The notes under the pieces were generated by a model. It had not been told where the DNA came from, did not search any database, and saw nothing but the letters and a program-made list of their open reading frames with translations. The position numbers and the translations under genes are program-made. Positions 15,510-23,507 of a stretch of DNA of 64,000 bases are shown here, piece by piece (the first letter of the stretch is position 1; the number at the start of each line of letters is the position of its first letter). Source of the DNA: Amycolatopsis coloradensis (GTDB taxonomy: Bacteria; Actinomycetota; Actinomycetes; Mycobacteriales; Pseudonocardiaceae); assembly GCF_001953865.1 (NCBI RefSeq), contig NZ_MQUQ01000003.1:633917-697916 (forward strand). Direction: 5' to 3'.

Positions 15510-16271
15510 ATGCCGAACGAGAAGGAGTGGTCGATCCAGGACATCGCCCGCTCGGCCGGAACCACGAGCCGCACGCTGCGCCACTACGGCGACATCGGCC
15601 TGCTCGAACCGAGCCGGGTGGGAGGCAACGGATACCGCTACTACGACCAGGGCGCGCTGGTGCGGCTGCAACGGATCCTGCTGCTTCGCGAACTCGGGCT
15701 GAGCCTGCCCGCGATCGGCGAAGTACTCGAAGGCGAGCAGGACACGACGGCGGCGCTGCGCACGCACCTGAAGTGGCTGGAGCAGGAGCGCCAGCGGCTC
15801 GGACGGCAGATCGAATCGGTCAGAACGACCTTGAAGAAGACAGAGAGAGGTGAACAACTGATGGCAGCGGAAGTGTTCGACGGCTTCGACCACACGAAGT
15901 ACGAAAAGGAGGTGACCGAACGCTGGGGCGCCGACGCCTACAAGCAGGGTGACCGCTGGTGGAAGTCGCTGAGCGCCGAGGACAAGAAGGCGCACCAGCA
16001 GGAACAGAAGGACATCGCGGTCGCCTTCGGCGAGGCCCGCGCCAAGGGCCTGCCTGTCGACGGTGACGAGGCTCAGGCGATCACGCAGCGGCTGTACGAG
16101 TGGCTTCGACCGGCCGTGCGGGGCGTCTCGAAGGGCTACTTCGCCGGTCTCGGACAGCTTTATGTCGACGACCCGCGCTACGGGCAGTACGACGAGAAGC
16201 ACGGCATGGGCACCGCGGAGTACATCCGTGACGCGATGGCGGTATACGCCGAGCGAAACCTGAGTGAGTAA
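15510..16271 (+). CDS. MerR family regulator with TipA-like effector domain
   Basis: A 253-residue protein. The MerR DNA-binding domain is at about residues 6-75 (WSIQDIARSAGTTSRTLRHY, RVGGNGYRYYDQGALVRLQR), followed by a coiled coil (about 80-115) and a C-terminal TipAS-like antibiotic-recognition domain (FDHTKYEKEVTERWGADAYK, and QLYVDDPRYGQYDEKHGMG). TipA-type proteins activate their own promoter upon binding thiopeptide-like compounds. The ATG at 15510 fits the promoter just upstream; an in-frame open stretch begins at 15429 but lies across the promoter. It is divergent from the glycerophosphodiesterase gene. Confidence 0.92.
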   Translation: MPNEKEWSIQDIARSAGTTSRTLRHYGDIGLLEPSRVGGNGYRYYDQGALVRLQRILLLRELGLSLPAIGEVLEGEQDTTAALRTHLKWLEQERQRLGRQIESVRTTLKKTERGEQLMAAEVFDGFDHTKYEKEVTERWGADAYKQGDRWWKSLSAEDKKAHQQEQKDIAVAFGEARAKGLPVDGDEAQAITQRLYEWLRPAVRGVSKGYFAGLGQLYVDDPRYGQYDEKHGMGTAEYIRDAMAVYAERNLSE

Positions 16272-16345
16272 GAACGAGGGGCGGGGCTGCAGACCCGTCT
16301 ACTCGGAGTAACCCGCCACGACACGCCTACCCTTCTATGGCGGAA

Positions 16346-16373
16346 TATCGGCTCAAGGCTAGAAACGCCGATA
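16346..16373. promoter_or_regulatory. Inverted repeat upstream of the AAA ATPase gene
   Basis: TATCGGC and GCCGATA arms (7 bases) flank 14 bases that include CTAGAAAC. The repeat ends ten bases before the GTG start and could be an operator or an mRNA hairpin. Confidence 0.45.
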
Positions 16374-16383
16374 GCGTGCGAGA

Positions 16384-17574
16384 GTGGATCCCATCCGCAA
16401 CCCCTTCGCGCCGGGCGCCGGTCAACGGCCGCCCGAGCTGGCCGGTCGTATGCGTGAGCTCCAGGCCTTCGAGGTCGTCCTCGAACGGGTCGCACGCGGG
16501 AGACCGGAGCGCAGCCTGATGCTGACCGGCCTGCGTGGCGTCGGGAAGACCGTGCTGCTGGGCGAGCTGCGGTCCAAGGCCATCAAGCACGGCTGGGGCG
16601 CGGGCAAGATCGAAGCCCGCCCCGACACCGAACTCCGGCGGCCGCTTTCGGCCGCGTTGCACCGCGCGATCCGCGACCTCGCCGTGCGCCACCGCGCGCC
16701 GGACCGGGTCGAGCAGGTGCTCGGCGTGCTCAAGGCGTTCGCGCTGCGCGCCAACAAACCGGACGCCAAGCTCCGCGATCGCTGGCAGCCCGGTATCGAC
16801 GTGCCGGCCGCGCAGGGCCGGGCCGATTCCGGCGACATCGAGATCGACCTGGTCGAGTTGTTCACCGAGGTCGCCGAACTGGCCGCGGACGTCGGCACCG
16901 GCGTCGCGCTGCTGATCGACGAGATCCAGGACCTGCTGCCCGAGGACGTCTCCGCGCTCTGCGCCGCCTGCCATGAACTCTCCCAGTCCGGGGCGCCGCT
17001 GGTCGTGGTCGGCGCCGGCCTCCCGCACGTGCCTGCCGTGCTTTCGGCGTCGAAGTCGTACTCGGAGCGCCTCTTCCGCTACGCGCGCATCGACAGGCTG
17101 GAGCGCGAAGACGCCGATCTCGCGGTGATGGCACCCATCGAACGCGAGGACGCGGGGATCGAACCGGAGGCGTTGGACGCGCTGTTCGACGCGTCCGGTG
17201 GCTACCCGTACTTCATCCAGGCGTACGGCAAGGCCGCCTGGGACGCCGCCCCCGCCGATCCGATCACCGTGAAGGACGTCCAGGTCGCGGCCCCGGAGGC
17301 GGAATCGGAACTGGCGGTCGGCTTCTTCGGCTCCCGCTACGAGCGCGCGACGCCTGCCGAACGCGAGTACCTGATCGCGATGGCCGAGCTGACGCAGGGC
17401 CGCGACGAGGCGGCGGGGACCGCCGATGTGGCCGTTTACCTGGGGCGGAAGCCTTCGTCACTGTCTCCGGCGCGGGACAGCCTGATGAAGAAGGGCCTCG
17501 TGTATTCGGCCGAGCGCGGGCACATCGCGTTCACCGTCCCGCACTTCGGCCACTACCTGCTCGGCCGGGACTAA
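16384..17574 (+). CDS. AAA ATPase of the Orc1/Cdc6-like (AAA_16) type
   Basis: A 396-residue ATPase. N-terminal Walker A is LTGLRGVGKTVLL (about 48-60), Walker B is ALLIDEIQDLL (about 177-187), a sensor segment is VVVGAGLPHVP, and the C-terminus is a winged helix (AVYLGRKPSSLSPARDSLMKKGL). Proteins of this shape are common in actinomycetes, usually as lone genes of unknown role, and resemble the STAND/Orc-type ATPases. The GTG start at 16384 has no obvious ribosome site. No partner gene is adjacent, so no function is proposed. Confidence 0.8.
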   Translation: MDPIRNPFAPGAGQRPPELAGRMRELQAFEVVLERVARGRPERSLMLTGLRGVGKTVLLGELRSKAIKHGWGAGKIEARPDTELRRPLSAALHRAIRDLAVRHRAPDRVEQVLGVLKAFALRANKPDAKLRDRWQPGIDVPAAQGRADSGDIEIDLVELFTEVAELAADVGTGVALLIDEIQDLLPEDVSALCAACHELSQSGAPLVVVGAGLPHVPAVLSASKSYSERLFRYARIDRLEREDADLAVMAPIEREDAGIEPEALDALFDASGGYPYFIQAYGKAAWDAAPADPITVKDVQVAAPEAESELAVGFFGSRYERATPAEREYLIAMAELTQGRDEAAGTADVAVYLGRKPSSLSPARDSLMKKGLVYSAERGHIAFTVPHFGHYLLGRD

Positions 17575-17610
17575 GCCTCTCTGGCGCTCTATAGCGCGAT
17601 CACTAGAAAG

Positions 17611-17686
17611 CGGTAGAGACCTCTACCGTTGGCTTCATCGCGGTCTCTTCCTCAGTATCCCGTGAACGCCAGCGATCCCTGGCGTT
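17611..17686. repeat. Two adjacent inverted repeats downstream of the AAA ATPase gene
   Basis: CGGTAGAG-AC-CTCTACCG forms an 18-base near-perfect palindrome at 17611-17628, and AACGCCAG/CTGGCGTT arms lie at 17665-17672 and 17679-17686. Either could end transcription of the ATPase gene. The first is preceded by CTAGAAAG, also found at 14387. The rest of 17575-17780 shows no credible gene. Confidence 0.5.
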
Positions 17687-17779
17687 ACCAAAAAGTGACC
17701 GGCGCCACCAAATCTCTCCGGATTTTCCTGCCCGTTGCCGATGATTCATCGGTAAGTGTGCCAAGTCACCGGATAATCG

Positions 17780-17809
17780 TTGGCTTCCTTGTGAAAAAGA
17801 GTGCATACT
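17780..17809 (+). promoter_or_regulatory. Promoter candidate of the 49-residue protein
   Basis: TTGGCT (17780-17785) and CATACT (17804-17809) are separated by 18 bases, an acceptable housekeeping-type promoter in a locally AT-rich patch. Transcription would begin near 17816, leaving a leader of about 44 bases. Confidence 0.5.
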
Positions 17810-17859
17810 AGAGACACAGCCACCGAGACTCAAGACCCTCAAGGGGATGACTTAAACCG

Positions 17860-18009
17860 ATGAACAACATCGCCGCCAAGCTCCGTGCCCGTCGCGCCGA
17901 GGCTCGCACTCGCCGGGCCCTGAACCGGGCGATCGACACCGCGGCCACCGCGACCGTTCGTCAGGAACTCATCGCTATCTCCCAGGCGCGTCACACGCAC
18001 ATGCGCTGA
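17860..18009 (+). CDS. Small basic protein, 49 residues, function unknown
   Basis: The ATG at 17860 follows AAGGGGATG with about 12 bases of spacing. The 49-residue product begins MNNIAAKLRARRAEARTRRA and ends near QARHTHMR. It is arginine- and alanine-rich, predicted helical and without a signal or membrane segment. Short proteins of this style (basic helix, then a VRQELIAISQ-like segment) are familiar in actinomycete genomes but have no assigned role that I know. It stands alone between a promoter candidate and a strong terminator, which favours a real, well-expressed gene over a chance frame. Confidence 0.7.
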   Translation: MNNIAAKLRARRAEARTRRALNRAIDTAATATVRQELIAISQARHTHMR

Positions 18010-18109
18010 TCTGACAACAACCGTTGTAGATGTCGCCCATTCGAGTGACCTACGACACATAGTGCGCGAGGTGTAACGACGCGGAACGCCGCGTCGATAC
18101 CCACTACGA

Positions 18110-18152
18110 CCCCGTGATGCTGGCGGACCCCCGACCTGGCAGCATCACGGGG
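18110..18152 (+). terminator. Rho-independent-type terminator after the small protein gene
   Basis: Perfect 13-base arms CCCCGTGATGCTG (18110-18122) and its complement (18140-18152) are followed by TTT. A smaller hairpin (GACGCGG/CCGCGTC) lies at 18079-18095. The 100 bases between the small gene and this stem contain no other recognisable element. Confidence 0.85.
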
Positions 18153-18203
18153 TTTCCATATGTCCGGGTCCGGAAAGCTCTTGCCCGCTTCACGCCGTAA
18201 TGT

Positions 18204-18216
18204 TTGACTTCGTCAA
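18204..18216. promoter_or_regulatory. Short palindrome in the MarR-GNAT promoter
   Basis: TTGAC-TTC-GTCAA, 22 bases before the start codon, is a candidate operator for the MarR domain of the downstream gene. A second partial site (GTTGAGGTGGTCAA) overlaps the ribosome-binding region. Confidence 0.5.
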
Positions 18217-18237
18217 CGAATCTGTTGAGGTGGTCAA

Positions 18238-19161
18238 ATGAACAATTCAGCGGACCGGGTGGCGACTGTCCGGGCCTTCAACCGCCTGTACACCGGCGTG
18301 ATCGGCGTCCTCGACGAAGGACCGGCCGACGCCGAATACACCCTGAGCGAAGCCAGGGTCATCTTCGAACTCGCGCAACAGGATCCGACCCAGGTCACCG
18401 ACCTGCGCAAACGTCTCCACCTCGACGCCGGTTACGCGAGCAGGCTGCTCGGCAGGCTCGAAGGCCGCGGTCTCCTCACACGCGAGCGCAGCGACGAAGA
18501 CGCCCGCCGCCAGGTCATCCGGCTCACCGAGGCCGGCCGGAACGCGTTCGCCGTCCTCGACGCGCGCTCAGTCGACCGCATCGGCTCGCTGCTCGGCCGG
18601 TTCGCCGACGACGAGCAACAGCGCCTGCTTGGCGCGATGGGCACGATCACGTCGCTGGTCGGTGAGCGCGCTTCGGACTCCACGCTGGTCCTCCGCCCAC
18701 CACGACCGGGTGACTTCGGCTGGGTGGTCCACCGCCATGGCGCCCTCTACTCCCGCGAGCACGGCTGGGACGAACGCTTCGAAGCCCTCGTCGCCCGCGT
18801 CGTCGCGGACTACGTCGACAAACGCGGCGAGCCTCGCCAGGCAGGCTGGATCGCCGAACTCCACGGAGAGCGCGTCGGCAGCGTCTTCTGCATGCCCGCC
18901 GAAGACGGCGTCACCGCGAAGCTGCGGATGCTGCTCCTCGAACCGGCCGCACGGGGACGCGGGGTCGGAAAACGCCTGGTCGCCGAGTGCGTCGAGTTCG
19001 CCAGGGGGTCGGGCTATCAGGCGATGGAGCTCTGGACGGTCTCGCTGCTGGACGCGGCGAGGGGGATCTACCGGAAGGCAGGCTTCCAGCTGGCGAGCGA
19101 AGAGACGATCGCCGGCTTCGGCTACGAACTGACCGGGCAGACCTGGCGATTGGAACTGTGA
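18238..19161 (+). CDS. MarR regulator fused to GNAT N-acetyltransferase
   Basis: A 307-residue fusion. Residues about 1-140 are a MarR winged helix (DLRKRLHLDAGYASRLLGRL, then EGRGLLTRERSDEDARRQV). Residues about 150-307 are a GNAT domain with an acetyl-CoA loop (LEPAARGRGVGKRLVAECVE) and the conserved IYRKAGFQ near the end. The architecture is known and widespread; the acetyl acceptor is usually unknown. The ATG at 18238 follows GAGGTGG. Its own palindromic promoter suggests autoregulation. Confidence 0.92.
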   Translation: MNNSADRVATVRAFNRLYTGVIGVLDEGPADAEYTLSEARVIFELAQQDPTQVTDLRKRLHLDAGYASRLLGRLEGRGLLTRERSDEDARRQVIRLTEAGRNAFAVLDARSVDRIGSLLGRFADDEQQRLLGAMGTITSLVGERASDSTLVLRPPRPGDFGWVVHRHGALYSREHGWDERFEALVARVVADYVDKRGEPRQAGWIAELHGERVGSVFCMPAEDGVTAKLRMLLLEPAARGRGVGKRLVAECVEFARGSGYQAMELWTVSLLDAARGIYRKAGFQLASEETIAGFGYELTGQTWRLEL

Positions 19162-19168
19162 GCAACGG

Positions 19169-19195
19169 TGTCGATTCGCGGCGCGCTCGCTCGTC
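19169..19195 (+). promoter_or_regulatory. ECF42-type promoter of the DGPF-sigma operon
   Basis: TGTCGA (19169-19174), 17 bases, then CGTC (19192-19195), 30 bases before the DGPF start codon. This fits the reported ECF42 consensus and matches the spacing of the site at 13242, so the sigma factor probably drives its own operon. Confidence 0.7.
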
Positions 19196-19225
19196 TAGGG
19201 ACCATCGATCCTTAGGGAGGACGCC

Positions 19226-19582
19226 ATGCCCCACTACATCGGATTCATCCGCGCGACCACGGATTCGCACGACCACCTCGGCCCCGACGAGGCCCAACGT
19301 GCGCTCGAGAACTACCTGAACTGGGCTGACGAGCGCACGAAGGAAGGCCGGTTCGTCGGCGGCGGCGGGCTGTCGAAGAGCGGCCGGGTGCTGCGTGGTT
19401 CCGGCGGCGAGGTCGGCGCGACCGACGGGCCGCACACCGAGGCCACCGAGATCGTCGGCGGCTATCAGGTCATCGAGGCCGAGGATCTCGACCAGGCGGA
19501 GAAGATCTTCGCGACGCATCCGCATCTGGAGTTCGGGCCGATCGAGGTGCGCAAGGTCGGCGACCGCGGTTGCGAGGACTGA
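19226..19582 (+). CDS. YCII/DGPF-domain protein, partner of the ECF42 sigma factor
   Basis: A 118-residue YciI-related protein with the motif ATDGPHTEATEIVGGYQVI (about residues 70-88). Here the canonical DGPF reads DGPH. AGGGAGG precedes the ATG. ECF42 sigma genes are almost always preceded by such a gene, and the protein may modulate the sigma factor or be its target. An 11-codon frame starting within its stop codon bridges to the sigma gene. Confidence 0.9.
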   Translation: MPHYIGFIRATTDSHDHLGPDEAQRALENYLNWADERTKEGRFVGGGGLSKSGRVLRGSGGEVGATDGPHTEATEIVGGYQVIEAEDLDQAEKIFATHPHLEFGPIEVRKVGDRGCED

Positions 19583-19613
19583 TGACGATCGCGGTGGACG
19601 GCGCCGGGCCGTC

Positions 19614-20855
19614 ATGAGCCGCCCGGCCGGCGTGGTGGAACACCTGTTCCGGCACAGTGCCGGGCGGATCGTCGCCACGCTGGCCAGGGCGCTCGGCCCC
19701 GAGCGGCTGGACCTCGCCGAGGAGGCGGTCGCCGACGCGCTGGAACAGGCCTTGCGCACCTGGCCCCAATGCGGGGTGCCGGACAACCCGCGGGGCTGGC
19801 TGTTCCGGGCCGCGCGAAACCGGGCGATGGACGTCGTCCGTCGCGAACGGACCCTGCGGGCCCTGCTGCCGCGGCTCGCGGAACTCGACGTTTTCGAGGT
19901 CGACCGGCGCACGGACGACGAACTCGTGCTGATGCTGCTGTGCTGCCATCCCGCGCTGCCGACGGTTTCGCAGGTGGCGCTGACGTTGAAGACCGTCGGC
20001 GGGCTCGGGGTGAACGAGATCGCGGCGGCGTTGCTGACGAAACCGGCGACGGTCGCGCAGCGGCTCGTGCGGGCGAAGAAGTGGCTGCGGGAGTCGGGGA
20101 AACCGCTCACCCTTCCCGGCCCGGACGCGCTGGAGTCCAGAGTGGACAGTGTGCTGGCCGTGCTCTACCTGTTGTTCAACGAGGGTTACGACACGACGAC
20201 CGGCGAGGTCGCGGTCCGCGGCGAACTGTGCGGTGAGGCGATCCGGCTCGGACGGCTGTTGCTCGACGAGCCGAAGACGGACTTGCCGAAGGTCCGGGCG
20301 CTGGTCGCGCTGATGCTCCTTCAGGCGAGCAGGCTGCCCGCGCGGGTCGACCGGGACGGCGACCTGCTGCTGCTTGACGAGCAGGATCGCGACCGCTGGG
20401 AGCACACGATGATCGCCGAGGGAACGCGCCTGTTCGAGTGGGCGTGCTCAGGGCCGGAGATGTCGGCATACCACGTCGAAGCGGCGATCGCGCTGTGCCA
20501 CAGCACGGATGCACCGCCGGACTGGCGCCGTATCGTCGGGCTCTACGACGATCTGCTGGCGCTGCGCCCGTCGCCGGTGGCGCGGCTGAACCGCGCGATC
20601 GCCCTGTCCATGGTGGACGGCGCCGCTGCCGGGATCGCGGAACTCGAAGCCATCGAAGCCGACCTGCCGGACTACACCCTGTTGCCCGCCGTCCTCGGCG
20701 CGCTCTGGTTGCGCGCCGACGACCCGGTGCGCGCCGCCGTCCACTACCGGCGGGCGCTCGCGCTGCCCTGTTCGGAACCGCGGCGCCGCTTCCTCACCCG
20801 GCGCCTGGCCGCCTGCGACACCCGAAGTTCACGCGGACAGGGTTATCTGGAGTAG
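19614..20855 (+). CDS. ECF RNA polymerase sigma factor, ECF42 type
   Basis: A 413-residue sigma factor, about twice the usual ECF length. Region 2 is at about residues 10-75 (RIVATLARALGPERLDLAEE, DNPRGWLFRAARNRAMD) and region 4 at about 115-165 (GLGVNEIAAALLTKPATVAQ). The long C-terminal extension (about 180-413, with FNEGYDTTTGE, then YHVEAAIALCH and a TPR-like helical run) is the family hallmark and replaces a classical anti-sigma factor. The ATG at 19614 is chosen because the frame upstream has no ribosome site. It is preceded by a DGPF gene and followed, with a one-base overlap, by a membrane protein gene. Confidence 0.92.
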   Translation: MSRPAGVVEHLFRHSAGRIVATLARALGPERLDLAEEAVADALEQALRTWPQCGVPDNPRGWLFRAARNRAMDVVRRERTLRALLPRLAELDVFEVDRRTDDELVLMLLCCHPALPTVSQVALTLKTVGGLGVNEIAAALLTKPATVAQRLVRAKKWLRESGKPLTLPGPDALESRVDSVLAVLYLLFNEGYDTTTGEVAVRGELCGEAIRLGRLLLDEPKTDLPKVRALVALMLLQASRLPARVDRDGDLLLLDEQDRDRWEHTMIAEGTRLFEWACSGPEMSAYHVEAAIALCHSTDAPPDWRRIVGLYDDLLALRPSPVARLNRAIALSMVDGAAAGIAELEAIEADLPDYTLLPAVLGALWLRADDPVRAAVHYRRALALPCSEPRRRFLTRRLAACDTRSSRGQGYLE

Positions 20856-21466
20856 TGAACTGGAACGCGTACGTTGACGGCTATTGCGAACGCCTCGCCC
20901 CCGGCCTCTGGGGCGAACCGCTGAACAGCATCGGCAACCTCGCGTTCCTGGTCGCCGCGATCGCCGTCTGGCGGCAACCGAAGGGACGCGTGTTCGGAGT
21001 CCTCATCGGACTGGTGTTCCTCGGCAGCACGGCGTTCCATCTGCTCGCCACCCGCTGGTCCGCGGCCGCCGACACCGGCTTCATCCTGGTGTTCGTCCTG
21101 TACTACGCCGCGATGTTCCCGCATCTGTTCTTCGGCGCGAGCCGCAAGGTCTCCTGGCTCGGCATCCCGGTGTTCCTCGCGTTCACCGCGATCGTCGCCT
21201 CGCTGGGCGGCGGGCTGTACCTCTCCGCGCTGATCGGGCTCGTGGTCTTCGCGATCATCCTCAAGGGTGAGCATCGAAGGCGCTTCGCCATCGCAGCGGG
21301 AGTGTTCGGGGCGTCCCTTTCGTTCCGGACGGCCGACCACACCGTGTGCGGGAACTTCTCCGCCGGAACGCACTTCGTCTGGCACCTGCTGAACGGTCTC
21401 GTCCTCTACCTGGTGGCGACCGCGGCGACGCTGCGACATTCAAAGAAAGAGGCCGCGCCCAAGTAG
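20855..21466 (+). CDS. Ceramidase-like (CREST superfamily) membrane protein
   Basis: A 203-residue protein with about seven hydrophobic segments and the spaced metal-binding residues of alkaline ceramidase-like proteins: ...EPLNSIGNLAFL, STAFHLLATRW, AADTGFI and THFVWHLLNGL, giving the S, H, D, H, H pattern of the CREST hydrolases. The GTG at 20855 shares its G with the sigma factor stop codon (TAGTG), so it is co-translated with it. That places a membrane lipid amide hydrolase candidate inside the sigma operon. The substrate is unknown, since actinomycetes rarely make ceramides. Confidence 0.82.
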   Translation: MNWNAYVDGYCERLAPGLWGEPLNSIGNLAFLVAAIAVWRQPKGRVFGVLIGLVFLGSTAFHLLATRWSAAADTGFILVFVLYYAAMFPHLFFGASRKVSWLGIPVFLAFTAIVASLGGGLYLSALIGLVVFAIILKGEHRRRFAIAAGVFGASLSFRTADHTVCGNFSAGTHFVWHLLNGLVLYLVATAATLRHSKKEAAPK

Positions 21467-21475
21467 GACGCGGCC
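21451..21475. terminator. Hairpin overlapping the ceramidase-like stop codon
   Basis: GGCCGCG (21451-21457) pairs with CGCGGCC (21469-21475) around an 11-base loop holding the stop codon, and is followed by CCTTC. It separates convergent genes. Confidence 0.6.
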
Positions 21476-21493
21476 CCTTCGCTCACCTGAGAC

Positions 21494-23137
21494 CTAGTGG
21501 ACGCCGATTTCGCGGAGATCCTTGTCGTGTTCGTCGGCGTGGTAGTCCTCGGGCGCGGTGTCGTCCGTGCCGTTGAAGACCTTCATCTGCCGCGCGACCA
21601 CCGTGAAGACCACCGCGATCAGCAGGTTCGCCACCAGCGCCACGAATCCGACGTAGATCTGCAGCTGTGAGCCGCTGAACGGGTGCCAGCCGAAGATCGA
21701 CAGGTTGCCCATCGACAGCGCCGAGCCGCCGAAGTGCGACTTGCCGGTCGCCGCGTTCGGGATGTTGTAGAGCATGATCAGGCCCCACCCGATGCCGACG
21801 ATCCAGCCCGCGATCAGGCCCCAGCGGTGGAACCAGCGCGTGTAGAGCGAGATCGCCACCGCCGGCAGCGTCTGCAGGATCAGCACCCCGCCGATGAGTT
21901 GCAGGTCGATCGAGAACTGCGGGTCGATGAACAGGATGAACGCCACCGCGCCGAACTTCACGATCAGCGAAGCGAGCTTGGCCTGCTTCGCCTCTTCGCC
22001 CGGCGTCGCGTTCTTCTTGATGTACTCCTTGTAGATGTTGCGGGTCCACAGGTTCGCCGCCGCGATCGACATGATCGCCGCGGGCACCAGCGCGCCGATC
22101 CCGATCGCGGCGAACGCGATACCCGCGAACCACGACGAGAACTGCGAGTCGAACAGCACCGGGACGACGGTGTTCGTGTCGGGTTTGCCGGTGGCGTTGT
22201 TGGTGATCGGCGAGACCGAGGCACTGATCGCCACGTAACCGAGCAGCGCCAGCAGGCCGAGGACCAGCGAGTACGCCGGGAGCGCGACCATGTTCCGCTT
22301 GATCACGCTGCGGCCGCGCGAGGCGAGCACGCTGGTGAGCGAATGCGGGTACAGGAACAGCGCGAGCGCCGAGCCGAGCGCCAGCGTGGCGTACTGCAAC
22401 TGGTTGTTGGTGGTGAGCAGGATGCCGTCCGCCGGATTCTGCGTCTTGTCGAACTTCGCGTCGGCCGCGTCGAAGATCGCCGACCAGCCGCCGAGCTTCG
22501 AGGGCAGGTAGATGATCGCCACGATGATCACGAGGTAGATCAGGATGTCCTTGACGAACGCGATCAGCGCGGGCGCGCGCAGGCCGGACTGGTACGTGTA
22601 GACCGCCAGGATGATGAAGGCGACCAGCAGCGGCAGGTGACCGACGATGCCGGAGCCGTTGATGCCCATGGTCCGCAGCACCGCTTCGAGGCCGACGAGC
22701 TGCAACGCGATGTACGGCATCGTCGCGATGATGCCGGTGATCGCGATCAGCAGCGCCAGCGTCGGCGAACCGAACCGGCCGCGGACGAAGTCGGCGGGCG
22801 TGACGTAGCCGCGGACGCGGGAGACCGACCACATGCGCAGCGCGGGCATCAGCACGATCGGATACACGATGATCGTGTACGGCAGCGCGAACATGCCCAT
22901 CGCGCCGGCGCTGAACATCAACGCGGGGACGGCCACGAAGGTGTAAGCCGTGTAGAGGTCACCGCCGAGCAGGAACCAGGTGATCCACGATCCGAACTTG
23001 CGGCCGCCGAGGCCCCATTCGTCCAGATGGTCGAGAGTGTTGCCCGCCTTCCAGCGCGAGGCGACGAAGCCGAGGACGGTGACCACCGCGAAGAGGATCG
23101 TGAAGATGATCAGCTCCGGCCACTGGATGTCGCTCAC
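21494..23137 (-). CDS. Sodium:solute symporter (SSS family), probable monocarboxylate permease
   Basis: A 547-residue permease with about 13 hydrophobic segments. It shows the SSS N-terminal pattern (WGLGGRKFGSWITWFLLGGD), then RGYVTPADFVRGRFGS and a cytoplasmic tail with RQMKVFNGTDD. It imports an organic anion with sodium; pairing with a DUF3311 protein is typical of MctP/MctC-like short-chain monocarboxylate carriers. The GTG at 23137 overlaps the DUF3311 stop codon by four bases and is preferred over the longer frame to 23233, which runs through that gene. Confidence 0.9.
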   Translation of the reverse strand: MSDIQWPELIIFTILFAVVTVLGFVASRWKAGNTLDHLDEWGLGGRKFGSWITWFLLGGDLYTAYTFVAVPALMFSAGAMGMFALPYTIIVYPIVLMPALRMWSVSRVRGYVTPADFVRGRFGSPTLALLIAITGIIATMPYIALQLVGLEAVLRTMGINGSGIVGHLPLLVAFIILAVYTYQSGLRAPALIAFVKDILIYLVIIVAIIYLPSKLGGWSAIFDAADAKFDKTQNPADGILLTTNNQLQYATLALGSALALFLYPHSLTSVLASRGRSVIKRNMVALPAYSLVLGLLALLGYVAISASVSPITNNATGKPDTNTVVPVLFDSQFSSWFAGIAFAAIGIGALVPAAIMSIAAANLWTRNIYKEYIKKNATPGEEAKQAKLASLIVKFGAVAFILFIDPQFSIDLQLIGGVLILQTLPAVAISLYTRWFHRWGLIAGWIVGIGWGLIMLYNIPNAATGKSHFGGSALSMGNLSIFGWHPFSGSQLQIYVGFVALVANLLIAVVFTVVARQMKVFNGTDDTAPEDYHADEHDKDLREIGVH

Positions 23138-23412
23138 TTGACGTCCCCCTCGTCGAGTTCGTCCACGGACAGCCGGTCGGGACGGTGACTGGTCGGCTTG
23201 TCCCTCGTCATCGCGTAGACGATCCCGGTGCACAGGACGCCGACGGCGACGAACACGAATTGGAACCAGTAGAAGAACGGCATCCCGAACAGCCGGGGGC
23301 CGTCCGTATTGAACAAGGACGTGATCAGCACCAGCAACGGGATGACCAGCAGGAGGTTCCAGAGGCTGAACTGGAAACCCCTCACCTTTCCGTCTGCCTT
23401 ACCTGACGCCAT
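23134..23412 (-). CDS. DUF3311 small membrane protein, symporter partner
   Basis: A 92-residue protein with two membrane helices (FSLWNLLLVIPLLVLITSLF and FFYWFQFVFVAVGVLCTGIV) and an acidic tail. DUF3311 genes are regularly found immediately upstream of SSS permeases and probably encode an accessory subunit. The ATG is at 23412, and the 3' end overlaps the permease start (GTGA). Confidence 0.9.
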   Translation of the reverse strand: MASGKADGKVRGFQFSLWNLLLVIPLLVLITSLFNTDGPRLFGMPFFYWFQFVFVAVGVLCTGIVYAMTRDKPTSHRPDRLSVDELDEGDVK

Positions 23413-23507
23413 CGGACCTCACTTAACACTCCCGAAACCGGCGGATGGACCCGATGACCCTAGTCCATCCATGCCCCCCGCCCCCACCCTCGACGGAGGG
23501 CTCCGCC

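Noticed and set aside
17603-17842. A 79-codon minus-strand frame
   Set aside because: It crosses two inverted repeats and the promoter of the small protein gene, and has no ribosome site or recognisable sequence.
18010-18110. tRNA or known small RNA after the 49-residue gene
   Set aside because: No cloverleaf or T-loop sequence could be found; only two simple hairpins are present.
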